64,000 nucleotides of DNA from Oegoconia quadripuncta (GCA_949316235.1 OX438747.1:25548618-25612617); one strand, 5' to 3'; numbered from the stretch's first letter, positions 19,608 to 30,097 are shown. The notes: generated by a model not told the origin, from the letters alone. Made by a program: numbers and translations.

Positions 19608-20378
19608 ACACCCAGGAGGCCTCCGTTAACCGCCTCCGTGGCTCAATGTAAACAACAATACATTACAATACAATACAAATACACCTTATTGCACAACAGA
19701 TAAGAAAATACAGTTTGAGAACAGTGGTAAGAATAGAATGTACAATTTGGCGACCTTATCACTAAAAGCGATCTCTTCCAGGCAACCTTTGGGTATAAGG
19801 ACAGTACATTTGAAATAGGTGGGTTGTGCGGTATTAAATAGGGATGCAGATACAAACTACGTGAATACATTTAATATATTTACATACACATACATACATA
19901 GATCAATAGACAAATATACCTACTTAAACATAACATCTATAAAATAGCAATAAAATACAAAACGTAAATATATAGGTGTACTAAATAAATATTTATTGAT
20001 ATATAAAATAATAATAATAAGCGACAACAGGATTGTGCTAAGGTATAGAGAGAAACAATATTAGGTTTACGATACGGAGGTCGTGGGTTCGATCCCCAGC
20101 GGGGTACATGTTTAAGTACTCGGTTTGGTTGGTGGTAGGGCATTTTAAATGTCCGCTTGGCTAGCTACCACCATCTTATCTAAATCTGCTCCAAGCAGCA
20201 ATGTTAAATAATAGCATTGTTGTGTTCCGGTTGTCAGAGATAAAATAGCCAGTCCCCTCAATGTGTTGGGGTTTTCGGGTCAGTACGCTTCCACCTTCGA
20301 CCTCATCTTCACTTAACATCAGGTGTGATTTAGGTCAAATACGAACCCGTCGTGCATTAAAAAAAACACCCAGGAAGC
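19608..20378 (+). mobile_element. SINE-B with 13-bp TSD, interrupted by NLR-g
   Basis: The SINE-B head (19626-19657) and the remainder (20058-20365) flank an NLR-g insertion. Target duplications acacccaggaggc (19608-19620) and acacccaggaagc (20366-20378) differ at one base. B box intact (GGTTCGATCCC). Confidence 0.88.
19658..20052 (-). mobile_element. NLR-g 3' region inserted into SINE-B
   Basis: Antisense: it starts with the inverted (attgt)n tail (attacaatacaatac), then 'caccttattgcac', 'cgaccttatcactaaaagcg' and an AT-rich upstream part that matches 27211-27442 inverted. 'aaacaac' before and 'aaacaat' after are the probable target duplication. Confidence 0.75.
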
Positions 20379-20918
20379 ACGTCAGATATCGATTTTGAGC
20401 GGGTTATAAATGTAAAAAACCGGCCGCCATCTTGATTTCTTAGATGATAACGGAATTTAATATTTAAGGTCAGCCATCGATTTTAAATGAGATCATAAAG
20501 ATATATTTTTCTGACATCTATTTTGGTAATGGGAAAATTGACAACCATAGATATGCCTGACAAGGACAACGCCAACGATCCGAATATTATGTATGAAGTC
20601 TTCCCAATGTCAGGATAACATAACTGTGCCGCTGTGTTTAGGTATACCAGTTTCAGTGGAATGTGCAAGAATAGCCGACAAAACAATGGAAATTATTTTT
20701 GGCAAACTACGGAACCACGGTAGCAGGGTTCAGTTACTGATGGACAATGAGATGAGATGCAATCTGTTGGGTATTGTGTTACAAGGGTGACGAGATCAAA
20801 AAAAGACTGTCAAATGTCAGTTATTCTCGTGCCCTGAGAATACGGTTACTACAATTACCAAATTGAATACTGATAAGTCCTAACAAAAACGTGGGGTTCT
20901 ATTATATAATTTCATCAT
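20379..20918. other. No recognised gene
   Basis: 'aaaaccggccgccatcttga' resembles 'ggaccgccattttgaatttt' on the other side of the SINE-B at 19561, as if both belong to an older repeat. A 66-codon plus frame (20593-20790) has no recognised family. Confidence 0.35.
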
Positions 20919-21252
20919 TTTAACCGCCTCCGTGGCTCAATGTAAACAACATTGGGTTTACGTTTCGGAGGTCGCGGGTTTGATCCCCAGCGGGGTACAT
21001 ATTTAGTACTCGGTTTGGTTGGTGGTAGGGCATATAAAATTCCGCCTGGCTAGCTACCACCATCTTATCTAAATCTGCCGCCAAGCAGCATTGTTAATAG
21101 CATTGTTGTGTTCCGGTTGTCAGAGATAAGATAGCCAGTCCCCCAAATAAGATGCTGGGGTTTCCGGGTCAGTACGCTGTCTCCTTCGACCTCATCTTCA
21201 CTTAATATCAGGTGTGATTGAGGTCAAGTGCTAACCCGTTGTAGATAAAAAA
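20919..21252 (+). mobile_element. SINE-B, full length
   Basis: Head to A-tail, with a mutated B box (GGTTTGATCCC) and a small duplication 'aataagatgctgggg' in the body. Confidence 0.88.
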
Positions 21253-21256
21253 AAAT

Positions 21257-21350
21257 CGTTATCGTCATCGGTTACGTTCTGACATGTGATTGGTTGACTC
21301 ATCGCTCGCTCGGCAATTTGACGGTGTCTCATTGGTCAACGTAATCGATA
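21257..21350. repeat. Short inverted repeat
   Basis: 'cgttatcgtcatcggttacg' near 21257 pairs with 'cgtaatcgataacg' near 21339 when a 6-base insertion in the left arm is skipped. Possibly a small palindromic MITE. Confidence 0.35.
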
Positions 21351-21515
21351 ACGATACCGATGAACTTACGTAATCTATGGGCTGAAGGACTCGAAGAGTA
21401 TTATTCTACACCATGTCAAAATAAATGCTCTATGATCTGACGACCTATTTGGTGTGGTAAAGAGTCGCAGGTTCGAATCCCGCAAACGCATGTTCATATG
21501 ATGACTACGGACACG

Positions 21516-21919
21516 GGCTTTTTGGCGGGAACTCGGCGAGTGAAGTAGCATTTTTCTTTAAAAGTCTTAAAATTTGTGCATTCTAACTTTTGAGCTTAAT
21601 AATGGCAGAATATTGTGCAGCAAACGTTAGTGTTGGTGTACAGGTGAAGGGAAGTGTAAATTAATGTGCGTAACGGAGCTTTCGGGTTCCCACAAGAAGC
21701 CGCCAAAATCTTTTGTAAAGCATTCTGCCACTTTACTGAAGAATGACTTGACCGTGACTAGACTCTGTATACGACGAATTACTTGTTTTGATTGAGACTG
21801 ACCTATAAACTGAAGAAATAAGATAAATAAAAATTATCACTCGAAACTGGCAGTAATATCCCTCGACAATGAGGTTGACTGGTTGCCATCCTCAAAAATA
21901 AGAAGAAGAAGAAGAAGAA
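21516..21919 (+). mobile_element. 404-bp retro-insertion, possible processed retrocopy
   Basis: Flanked by tacggacacg (21506-21515) and tacggtcacg (21920-21929), a 10-bp target duplication with one mismatch. Ends in an A/G-rich (aag)n run. Near the middle an ATG opens MAEYCAANVSVGVQVKG, then a stop after 20 codons; GAFGFPQEAAKIF lies in a nearby frame. An AATAAA occurs about 95 bp from the end. No family recognised. Either an unknown SINE-like element or a decayed copy of a host mRNA. Confidence 0.5.
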
Positions 21920-21993
21920 TACGGTCACGTGTACCCGAGTATGGATGTTTTCATTTATATGAATATACAAAAATATATTTGTATAGTATATCA

Positions 21994-22264
21994 ACCTGTT
22001 TGGTGTAGTGGTTAGAAACTCTGACCACTATACCAAATGGTCGCGGGTTCGAATCCCGCTAGGGGCATAGTTTGTGTGATGAATACAGACATGTGTACCC
22101 GAGTTATGGATGTTTTCATTTATAATAAGTATTTATTTACAAAAAAAAAAATGTATTTATGTAGTATATCAACCATCTGGTATCCACAACACAAGCCTAC
22201 ATTGCTTTCTGTGGAACTAGATGGCACTGTGTGTATGTCTAAGGATATTTATTATTAATATTTT
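21994..22264 (+). mobile_element. SINE-A, full length, nested in older SINE-A
   Basis: Complete copy with intact A and B boxes. The interrupted host sequence 'tatcaacc|atctgg' is split between 21996 and 22265, with 'aacc' repeated at both sides. Confidence 0.85.
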
Positions 22265-22449
22265 ATAACCATCTGGTATCCATAATACAATCCTAGTTAC
22301 TTAGTGTGGAAATAGATGGCGCTGTGATTACCTTCTCCACCTTCATCTTCTAGCGTTACTTACAAATGAAGTCCGAACATAAGCAAAGCTTGCGATGCTT
22401 ACCTGTAAACAAATAATAGAATGTTAAAGACATTAATATTTTGTGGTAC

Positions 22450-22690
22450 TAACGACTCGGTAGTCATTTTAAAATGCCTAAACCAAATAGCTACCACCGT
22501 CTTATCTAATTCTGCCGCCTAGCAGCAATGTTAATAGCATGGTTGTGTTCCGGTTGTCAGAGATAAGATAGCCAGTCCCCTAAATGTGTTGGGGTTTCCG
22601 GGTCAGTACGCTTCCACCTTCGACCTCATCTTCACTTAACATCAGGTGTGATTGCGGTCAAGTACCAACCCGTTGTGCATAAAAAAAAAC
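22450..22690 (+). mobile_element. SINE-B 3' half, rearranged 5' edge
   Basis: From 'tagctaccaccgtcttatc' to the A-tail. The first 40 bp ('ctcggtagtcattttaaaat') look like a locally inverted piece of the same family. Confidence 0.7.
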
Positions 22691-22711
22691 TGTCGTAACG
22701 GCTTATGGCTT

Positions 22712-22999
22712 ATAATTAAATTTCCATCCACATCACCTGGATGAGTGGAAGTCTACCACTGTACGTTTCTCAAGAAACTTCTTACCACTTACGGCCACCC
22801 TGTGGAACGGACTTCCGGCAGCGGTATTCCCGAACGAGTACGACATTGGAACCTTCAAGAAACGAGCCTACACCTTCCTCAAAGGCCGGCAACGCATCTG
22901 TGACCTTTTGGTGTTGCGGGTGTCCATGGGCGGCGGTGATTGCTTTCCATCAGGTGACCCGCATGCTCGTTTGCCGCCCTCTCATATAAAAAAAAAAAA
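22712..22999 (+). pseudogene. NLR-c tail, 5' truncated
   Basis: Codes [34 protein letters not shown], then a frame change (DLLVLRVS instead of GVAGVHG) caused by one missing base. Retains more upstream UTR/coding than the 4.8-kb copy ('atccacatcacctggatgag'). Confidence 0.78.
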
Positions 23000-23375
23000 C
23001 CCACAAACACAACACTTTGATGTCTCGATAGATAAGGTAACAAAATAAGCTATGTATAAACTTACTGAGATCTATTTTGGCTTCTAAATGTATAACTTAT
23101 ATTTTAAATTTGTAATTATGGCTGTGATTTCAAATAAATATATAACAGCTACAAAATACATAAAAAACTTTCCCATTGAGTTCCAAGAGAATTCCGCAAC
23201 AATCTAAGTTTCTCTTAAATACATCGATTTCCTAGTTCTCTTGCAGTAGGAAGTAATCGAATCTAGACCCGTCGAGTTCCGTGTCGGTCGGCATTCGAGT
23301 GGTCGCTCGGACGTGCGCACACGCATACGAAACATTAGGAAGTAACACAGATGTGTGTTACGGACACAGCACTTT
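22999..23375. other. No recognised feature
   Basis: AT-rich, unassigned. Confidence 0.35.
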
Positions 23376-23842
23376 AAACGGCCTCCGTGGCTGAATGTAA
23401 ACAACATTGGGTGTATGAATCGGAGGTTGCGGGTTCGATCCCCAGCGGGGTACATGTTTAAGTACTCGGTTTGGTTTGTGGTAGGGCATTTAAAATGTCT
23501 GCCTGGTAGCTATGCCTGGTAGTATACCACCATCTTATCTGAATCTGCCGCCAAGCAGCAATGTTAATGGCATTGTTGTATCCAGTAAAGTATTTCAATA
23601 TTTGGTTGGTGGTAGGGTATTTTAAATGTCCGCCTGGCTAGCTACCACCATCTTGTCTAAATCTGCCGCGAAGCAGCAATGTTATATAGCATTCTTGTGT
23701 TCCGGTTGTCAGAAATAAGATAGCCAGTCCCCCAAATGTGTTGGGGTTTCCGGGTCAGTACGCTTCCACCTTCGACCTCATCTTCACTTAACATCAGGTG
23801 TGATTGCGGTCAAGTACGAATCCGTCGTGCATAAAAAAAAAA
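23376..23842 (+). mobile_element. SINE-B with internal tandem duplication
   Basis: Complete SINE-B in which the block from 'ggtttgtggtagggc' to 'ggcattgttgt' (about 23469-23580) recurs at about 23601-23692. This lengthens the element to about 467 bp. Confidence 0.82.
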
Positions 23843-23948
23843 TCTTGTTCGGGTAAGAAATTTCAAGAAATTGCAAGTACATACAAGGTATACTTAACAC
23901 AGGTAGTGGACTATAATAACATGAACGAGTGTGAGATCCACGTGTCTC

Positions 23949-24010
23949 AGTCGTGTGAAGTTATACAATGTTTGGCGCGATCAGTCCTTGTATGGGTGAT
24001 CACTACTTGT
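23949..24010 (+). mobile_element. SINE-5S head fragment
   Basis: 'gtgtgaagttatacaatgtt', 'tggcgcgatcagtcc' and 'tatgggtgatcac' match the head of the 17.4-kb copy. Confidence 0.55.
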
Positions 24011-24069
24011 CAAATGAGCATATCCGTGCATCGGGAAGAGCTCTCACCACCGACCTTTATAACACCTGC

Positions 24070-24276
24070 AAAAAGAAAAGAAAATGATCCTGTGGGTTTC
24101 TTGCGCCGCTTCTTTTCCCACAGATGATTTCCCTTTCCGAAGCGGTGGTAGCTTGGACATACTGACTGACCGAAAAATGCTTAGCCCTATTTTTATTTGC
24201 AATAGATTTAAATTGACATTCAACAAATGATATCATGTATCTTACGTTGAAATAAATGCTTGAAGTTTGAAGTTTT
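24070..24276 (+). mobile_element. NLR-h 3' end
   Basis: 'tgtgggtttcttgcgccgct', 'ccctttccgaagcggtggta', AATAAATGC and a tttgaag-repeat end. The short frames here are not genes. Confidence 0.7.
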
Positions 24277-24344
24277 TGTTTTGAAAAGTTTGCTTCCATC
24301 GGGTCACGGTCTGGAGTGAACTCGTATAGAAATCATTCAAGAGC

Positions 24345-24420
24345 CTGCTTATATACACTGAACAATTATATACACTGAGCTATGACCCACCTGTGCGGCT
24401 GTAGCACACACATACTCTAG
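24345..24420 (-). repeat. Unclassified 'catagctcagtg' repeat, antisense
   Basis: 'cactgagctatgaccca' and 'ctgtagcacacacat' match 5025-5065 inverted. Confidence 0.35.
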
Positions 24421-24510
24421 TGAATCCTGATGCTATTGTTATAGAATGTTATAAAATATGTTTATCCAATTGTGTGTTGGAACACATGGTATGTGGATGT
24501 ATGTATGATT

Positions 24511-24713
24511 TATCTTTATTGTACACAAAATTGTTACAGAAATATGCATTGTATATAAAATGTACAAAGGCGAGCTTAACTCCGATAGAGTTTTCTAGCA
24601 GCAAACCTTAGAGATACATAGTGTTTATTAGATTGGGCAGAAAATAGTGTACACAACATTTGAAAATTATTTTCTAAAAAATAATATATATATAAATAAA
24701 TACCCAAAAAAAA
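24511..24713 (-). mobile_element. NLR-i 3' end, antisense
   Basis: Inverted counterpart of 6951-7150, beginning at 'tatctttattgtacac'. Confidence 0.5.
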
Positions 24714-25445
24714 TGTTGGTAGTTGTCTAAGTTTGCGTGAATGAAACGGGTTTAAATTTATAACTTTTTTGGGATAATTTCGACACTTTTGAGTTTATAT
24801 ACAAAAAATATAAATGTTGAAACAGGTTGTAACAAAATAAAATGTTAATTAACCTTTAATTTTTAATTACCAAATACAGAAAACATTGGATAATTTTTTA
24901 CATGGTGCCGATTACAGATAAAACTGGTTACTAAGGTTAAAATGACTAACATAATCGAATGGAGTCATTCGATTATTTTGATACCGCAATTTTCATTTCA
25001 ACCTCTACTTGACGTGGTGTGATTGAGGTCAAGCACCCATTGAGAACAAAAATGAATTGAGTAGTCACAATGTTAACATTACAAAGCTTCTCAAAGCAAC
25101 ATTACTCGTAACCTTTTAGTTCAGGAAGCTGTCACGTAATCGGTTTACGTTTTACAGTTATCGTTATGTCATTAATTAACCGTATTTCGTCTTAACCGGT
25201 CCACTTCCGCGATCATCAGATTCTGACCTCTCACCTTGGTCTTCCGCGTCTACGTTCCGGGTTGAGAATCAATGCTTTTAACCTATTTATGATGTTTCCA
25301 CAAAGAACCCGTTGTGAATAGCGATGTGGCACCTTGGTTGTTACGGTAATGGTCCCAAATTCGATTCGTTTCTTCTCAATAACCAAAACCGAACTAAAAA
25401 AGAACATGTTAACTTTCATTAAAAGATATTTTTGTCTGAATTTGA
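24714..25445. other. No recognised gene
   Basis: Contains a 25-bp SINE-B scrap ('gtgtgattgaggtcaag' at about 25017) and otherwise unassigned AT-rich DNA. Confidence 0.35.
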
Positions 25446-25864
25446 ACGGTCCTTACCTATGAAATTGGCGTTTTGTATGAAGAATTTCATTAAGACTGGT
25501 TTCTCCATACAAACATTTTTGTTTCTTTTTTGGGAACGGCCAATCCAAAAGCTAAATTTTGTTTGTATTATCGGATAACATTGAGTTAAGTATAGGCAGC
25601 GTTAATTTTTAAAAGTAACCGCTTTATAAAAGTTTCAGCGAATCTAAGAAATGATTATGGGAAGCACATGAAAAGAGTTCTGTTCAATTTTTTTTTATTG
25701 TGTGATTTAGCCCAGAAATTAAAAAATATTTCATGTGAAACCTTGAAATAATATTCCATTTTCCAAATAAAAAACAAATTTGGATATAACTTTGAAAATC
25801 GCAGGAATTGGTACATATGATTAACGAAGAAAAAAAAACTCCAATTTCATTGGTAAAGACCCAA
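25446..25864 (+). mobile_element. MITE-1, copy 1
   Basis: Defines MITE-1: about 415 bp, non-coding. In better copies the ends are TTAGGTCCTTACCTATGAAA and its inverse (tttcataggtaaagacctaa), about 30 bp of inverted terminus in all. Copies insert at TA. Arbitrarily called plus where 'gcgttttgtatgaagaattt' reads forward. This copy has decayed outermost bases (gaacggtcc; gacccaa). Confidence 0.8.
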
Positions 25865-26532
25865 TATTTATAGTGCATCTGCAGCCTGATGATAGGGAAA
25901 TGAGTGGTTTGTTTGATTTATTTATTTAATATGCCATCAGTGTTTCAACTTCGCCATAGGTTTCATTCATTCCATGAATTCATGCAGACATTTCTAATGG
26001 TGTCACATCTCGACTGACTAACAAACGTACTATTACTACTACTTCATTACTACTATTTCATTTATATAATTTTTAGATAAGCGTAGTTTTTAGCGCATGC
26101 AAATTATAATGGGAACAAAAGTGCTGTCCGCAATAAAACATGGCGTCGAAACAATGGAGATGTGACAAATAAGCACCGCAAATCATATTCGGGCAGACAA
26201 TGGACGGCCTCTGGCACCTTTACAAAAATTAAACTTCATTCGCCACTGTATCATCATCATCAGTCATCAGGTACCGTTACAGTTTTGATGCAAATTATAT
26301 ATCTAAAAATATGCATAGAAAGATGTATTCGCTCAGGGGCTTTGAATCGTGATCGAGGTGATGCTGAGAAGCGAAGAACTATGGCAACACGTCAATATGC
26401 TCATCACATCGATTATGAAATACAAAGAGGAACGAGAGCGATTAGAGGAACAGAGGGAACAGGAAATATTGGCTCTGCCAGTATAACCACTGATAATCTG
26501 CCCGAAGCATTAATTAAGAGTCCCGGGCAATT
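25865..26532. other. Unassigned; contains a short charged frame
   Basis: A 46-codon frame (26346-26486, TAA) codes SEELWQHVNMLITSIMKYKE then ERERLEEQREQEIL, which looks like a coiled coil. A 142-codon frame in another phase (26162-26590) has no family resemblance and runs into the NLR-b tail. Either may be an eroded exon or transposase remnant; neither can be called a gene. Confidence 0.3.
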
Positions 26533-27028
26533 ATCAAAAATTCAAAATTCAAAAATGTTTTATTTCGTAAGTTATAAGAATAACATTTGAAATCGTCATG
26601 ACATACAGTTATCGCTCATTCACTAGGCAGTCTCCCCAGAGAAGAACGAGCAAGAAACTCAGGGGTTGCTCTTTTTAAATAAGCCAAACAAATACAATTT
26701 GCAATAATTGTTAAATTTATGATTCGACAAAGAAAAATAAGAATACAATTTACTGGATATTGCCGAGCGGTTCATGTCCACGCATTCTTATCATCCAGAT
26801 AGTCAGAAATTTTATAATAGTCTTTGGCACATAGTTTCTGTTTAATGGTTGTTTTAAAGTTATTTAAAGGCAAATTTTCAATGTCTACCGGAACCTTATT
26901 ATAAAAGCGTATACATTGTCCCTTGAATGACTTAGTGACTTTGTGTAAGCGACTGCTATGGGCAGCAAGTTTATTTTTATATCTTGTATTAACATTGTGT
27001 ATTTCACAATTTTTCCTAAACAAATTTT
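26533..27028 (-). pseudogene. NLR-b tail, 5' truncated
   Basis: 83 open codons: RKNCEIHNVNTRYKNKLA, SRLHKVTKSFKGQCIRFYNK, DYYKISDYLDDKNAW, stop. The 3' UTR runs to a 'ttttgaattttgaa' type tail at 26536-26552 (antisense). Confidence 0.82.
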
Positions 27029-27210
27029 AGATTCTCAGATATCTATGGTGGGAGTTTCGAGAAGGGAGGGGGTCCGTAGGCTACTGAGATCTCGGTAGAG
27101 TCGGGCATGCCGTTGCGCACGAACGTAGCGGTATCCACGAGGATTTCCCCCTCCCACGAAAAAAAAGGGGCTTTGAAGCCAACCGGAGAAAATGGAATAA
27201 TACTCGTAGT
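27029..27210. other. Unclassified moderately GC-rich stretch
   Basis: On minus a frame reads APFFSWEGEILVDTATF and MPDSTEISVAYGPPPF, which looks more protein-like than its surroundings. I do not recognise it; possibly ORF1 of a retroelement. Confidence 0.25.
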
Positions 27211-27442
27211 ATATATTATTATTATTATTTTATAAACCAATAAATATTTATTTAGTACATCTATATAATATTTACGTTGGTATTTTGTTGCTATTTTATA
27301 GATGTTATGTTTAAGTAGGTATATTTGTCTATTGATCTATGTATATATGTGTATGTAAATATATGAAATTTATTCACGTAGTTTGTATCTGCATCCCTAT
27401 TTAGTACGACACAACCTACCTATTTCAAATGTACTGTTCTTC
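27211..27442 (+). mobile_element. NLR-g upstream part, tail missing
   Basis: Matches, inverted, the AT-rich part of 19790-20000: 'tgttatgtttaagtaggtat', 'cacgtagtttgtatctgcat', 'cctatttcaaatgtactg'. It stops before the usual TTGTA end. Confidence 0.6.
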
Positions 27443-28125
27443 CAAAAAAAAGTACAAAGGAAATACCAATACTATTTTCAAATATAACCAATAGTGAAGG
27501 ACACAATCAAACGAGACAATAGGCAAGTAAGATTGTGGTCAGTCTCCGTCGTTCATAAAAAGAATCTGTATTATTGCCTGTCTACGTCTTTATGAATATC
27601 GATCAGAAAAGTGATTGCAATTTTTCCTATATAAAATTCGTTTTCAGAGCGACCAACGTAAACAAACTGAAACCATGTTAGTTTTCCGCACGTAAACACA
27701 TTATAGACGATTGGAGCACTTCAGAATGTGTATGAATAACGTCCGATATTATGTATTTTCAACAGCAAAAGGCTAATAAATTATGATTGTATAAATATGA
27801 AATTAGAACGAGATTTTCAGATACCTATCCGCACTTTAATTTACAACAAACGTAATTTTGCGGTTCGTAAAATAAGCCGTGATCCGAGGTATACTTAAGG
27901 ATTAACAATTTAATTGCTTTACAACACTGAGTTGATGAGCGTCCGACATGCATTAAATTTTTTGAACTCAACTGTATTAATAACAAAGTCAGACATACAG
28001 ACGATAATACATACGATTTTGAAAGTCCTGTACCACAAATTGTAAAAATAGAACTTATTTAAAATTATCTGACTTTATTCCTTCGGAACGACTAAGTATC
28101 AAATCTTAATTTAATATCACGGATA
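27443..28125. other. No recognised feature
   Basis: Unassigned, AT-rich. Confidence 0.35.
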
Positions 28126-28293
28126 TGCGGAATGCGAAACGGATGAACAGATTTGGATGAAATTTTGTATATAGGTAGATTACACCCTGGATTAAGACAT
28201 AGAGTACTTTTATCCCCATAAAATGCGTAGTTCCCGCGGGATAAAGAAATTAAACAAATCCGCGATAAAGCTATTCCATGCAGGCGAAGCGAA
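28126..28293 (-). repeat. REP-M, antisense, partial
   Basis: 'cagatttggatgaaatttt', 'attaagacatagagtacttt', 'gttcccgcgggataaa', 'ccatgcaggcgaagc'. Confidence 0.7.
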
Positions 28294-28434
28294 GAAGGTT
28301 ATATATTTTTTATGCACCACAACTAAAGGAAAAATTAAGAAAATCATAAATTTCTAATTATATATAAAATTATCACAAGCTACAGATAGAGACAAACTTA
28401 TTTCGACAGTTTTCTTTGTCAATGGTAATATTGG

Positions 28435-28490
28435 GCAGGTACGGAACCCTCACGGCTGGAGCCCGACTCGCCATTGGCCAGTTTTAGAAT
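28435..28490 (-). repeat. Short lepidopteran 'ggaaccctc' repeat scrap
   Basis: 'tacggaaccctcacggct' and 'cccgactcgccattggcc' resemble a motif I know from many lepidopteran introns. Confidence 0.4.
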
Positions 28491-28541
28491 TACAAACAAT
28501 TCACGTGCGCCATAGAAATGGTGATTTTTATGAGTAAGATA

Positions 28542-28635
28542 ATTTTAATTTAAATAATTAAAGCGCCTAGATACTGCCATATTTAGTAATTTTAATTTAA
28601 ATGATTAAGGCGCTTGATACTGCCATATTTAGTGA
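28542..28635. repeat. 47-bp tandem duplication
   Basis: Two diverged copies starting at 28542 and 28589, each with 'attttaatttaaat' then 'tactgccatatttagt'. Confidence 0.85.
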
Positions 28636-28839
28636 ATGCTAATTAGAAGTTTCCTAACAACCGATCGTAAACTGAAAGGCGGCCTTAACTATAAAGAACA
28701 CCCTAACAAGGCTGCTGCAGAGAGTCAAGTTGCTAAGACGATCTTAGTTATCTTGAATACTGTAACTACTTTCCGCCCGCGATTTCGTCTTCGTGGATAA
28801 TATAAATAAATAATAAACAGTGAAAAGGGGTCAAGGGAT

Positions 28840-29120
28840 AATTGAATCGATAAAAATAATCGATAGAGAATATAATTGAACCGATAAAAATGATCGATAT
28901 AGAATATAATTGAACCGATAAAAATGATCCATAGAGAATATAATTGAACTGATAAAAATTATCGACGGAGAATACAATTGAATCGATAAAAATTGTCGAT
29001 AGAGAATATAATTGAACTAATAAAAATGATCGACGGAGAATATAATTAAATCGATAAAAATTGTCGATAGAGAATATAATTAACCCGATAAAAATAATCA
29101 ACGGAATATAATTGAAACGA
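28840..29120. repeat. 34-bp minisatellite, about 8 units
   Basis: Unit of the form aattgaaYcgataaaaat..tcgaYRGagaatat. Units 4, 6 and 8 carry the 'gacgg' or 'aacgg' variant and units 5 and 7 'gatag' with 'ttgtc', giving a partly dimeric pattern. The 131-codon minus frame across it only reflects the tandem structure. Confidence 0.88.
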
Positions 29121-29204
29121 TCGATCAACCAAAATTGAACCGCCAAAAATCTGCAAAACAACCGACTTCAGTAAGGTTCCATACCCCATCTCCGGAGTGC
29201 ATCG

Positions 29205-29392
29205 TCATCGTTGGTCATGCTGGCTCCGCGGAAGCGGAAGCGGAAGGGGATCGCCCGGCTAGATGGTACGAAGACATCACCGGGTTGCTTGCAGTTAATT
29301 GATGCATATAGCAGAAATACGGGATCTGTGGTTGGGAGAGGCCTAAGTCTAAACATAGGCCTCGCAGTGGACCTAACTTTTGATCTGATTTG
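29205..29392 (+). pseudogene. RTE-like C-terminal remnant, decayed
   Basis: Translates in broken frames to WYEDITGLLAVN, then GICGWERPKSKHRP and ends with 'aggcctcgcagtggacc'. This follows the pattern of the W-EDI / R-LW-LGEAY-QQW C-terminal region of RTE-type elements. Several stops. Confidence 0.5.
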
Positions 29393-29828
29393 ATTTATTT
29401 ATTCACCAAATGCCATTACAACATTTCTTACTATTAGGATGTAGATAAGCAAGCTCGGCAAATTAATATTCAATTCTTAATCTATAATTTTATTGTATAA
29501 ACGTTACAAACGTTGCGTTACTCAATAAATCTGCCACGGGATCCCTAAAGGAGCTCTATATGTATATCAAATTAACCTGTATTTATGTTAGTACATACGT
29601 CGGTATTTGTACATTCAGTGGATACAGAGTACCCAATGTAGTAATAAATTCGTGGTTCATTTGCTTGATGGAACCTAATGGACCGTAATGGCGATGAAAT
29701 TGTCTATGTATTGGAAACATTGACGCTTTTATTAGCAAATACTTGGTTACTTTGTCTGCCTATTAGCTAATCATATTAAATCCTTGTTGTTACGTGAGAT
29801 TATGTACGTCCATCACGACTTTAGTATA
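29393..29828. other. No recognised feature
   Basis: Begins with an AT-rich LINE-like end (gatttgatttatttattcac), otherwise unassigned. Confidence 0.35.
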
Positions 29829-30097
29829 TATAATAATAATAAATGTCTTTGCACAAACACACAGCGCCATCTAGGCCCACAGTAAGCATCTAGGCTTGTG
29901 TTATGGATACCAGATGGTTGATAAACTACACAAATACATTTTTTTCCATAAATAAATACGTGTATAAATGAAAAACATTCATAACTCGGGAACACATGTC
30001 TGTATTCATCATACAAACATATGCCCCTAGCGGGATTCGAACACGCGACCATTTGGTATAGTAATAGAGTTTCTAACCACTACACCAAACAAGTCGT
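29829..30097 (-). mobile_element. SINE-A, full length, variant subtype
   Basis: Antisense; B box altered (gattcgaacacg on plus). A 17-bp scrap of another SINE-A head (acaccaaacaggtcgt) lies at 30112-30128 between two copies of ggtatacat. Confidence 0.85.

Larger units (their letters stand above)
21439..22326 (+). mobile_element. SINE-A in three pieces, hosting two insertions
   Basis: Head at 21439-21515 (with a small A/B-box interval deletion), body at 21920-21996, tail at 22265-22326 ('accatctggtatcc' to 'agatggcgctgtg'). Put in order, the pieces give one SINE-A. The gaps are the 404-bp insertion 21516-21919 and the younger SINE-A 21994-22264. Confidence 0.8.

Noticed and set aside
22330..22420. 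Minus-strand micro-exon: TTTACAG|GTAAGC ... TTT|GTAAGT
   Set aside because: 39 open bases between splice-like sites is too little, and no conserved peptide or neighbour exon supports it.
28766..29161. 131-codon minus-strand frame, membrane-protein-like
   Set aside because: Produced by the 34-bp minisatellite; three units equal 34 codons, giving an apparent periodic protein.
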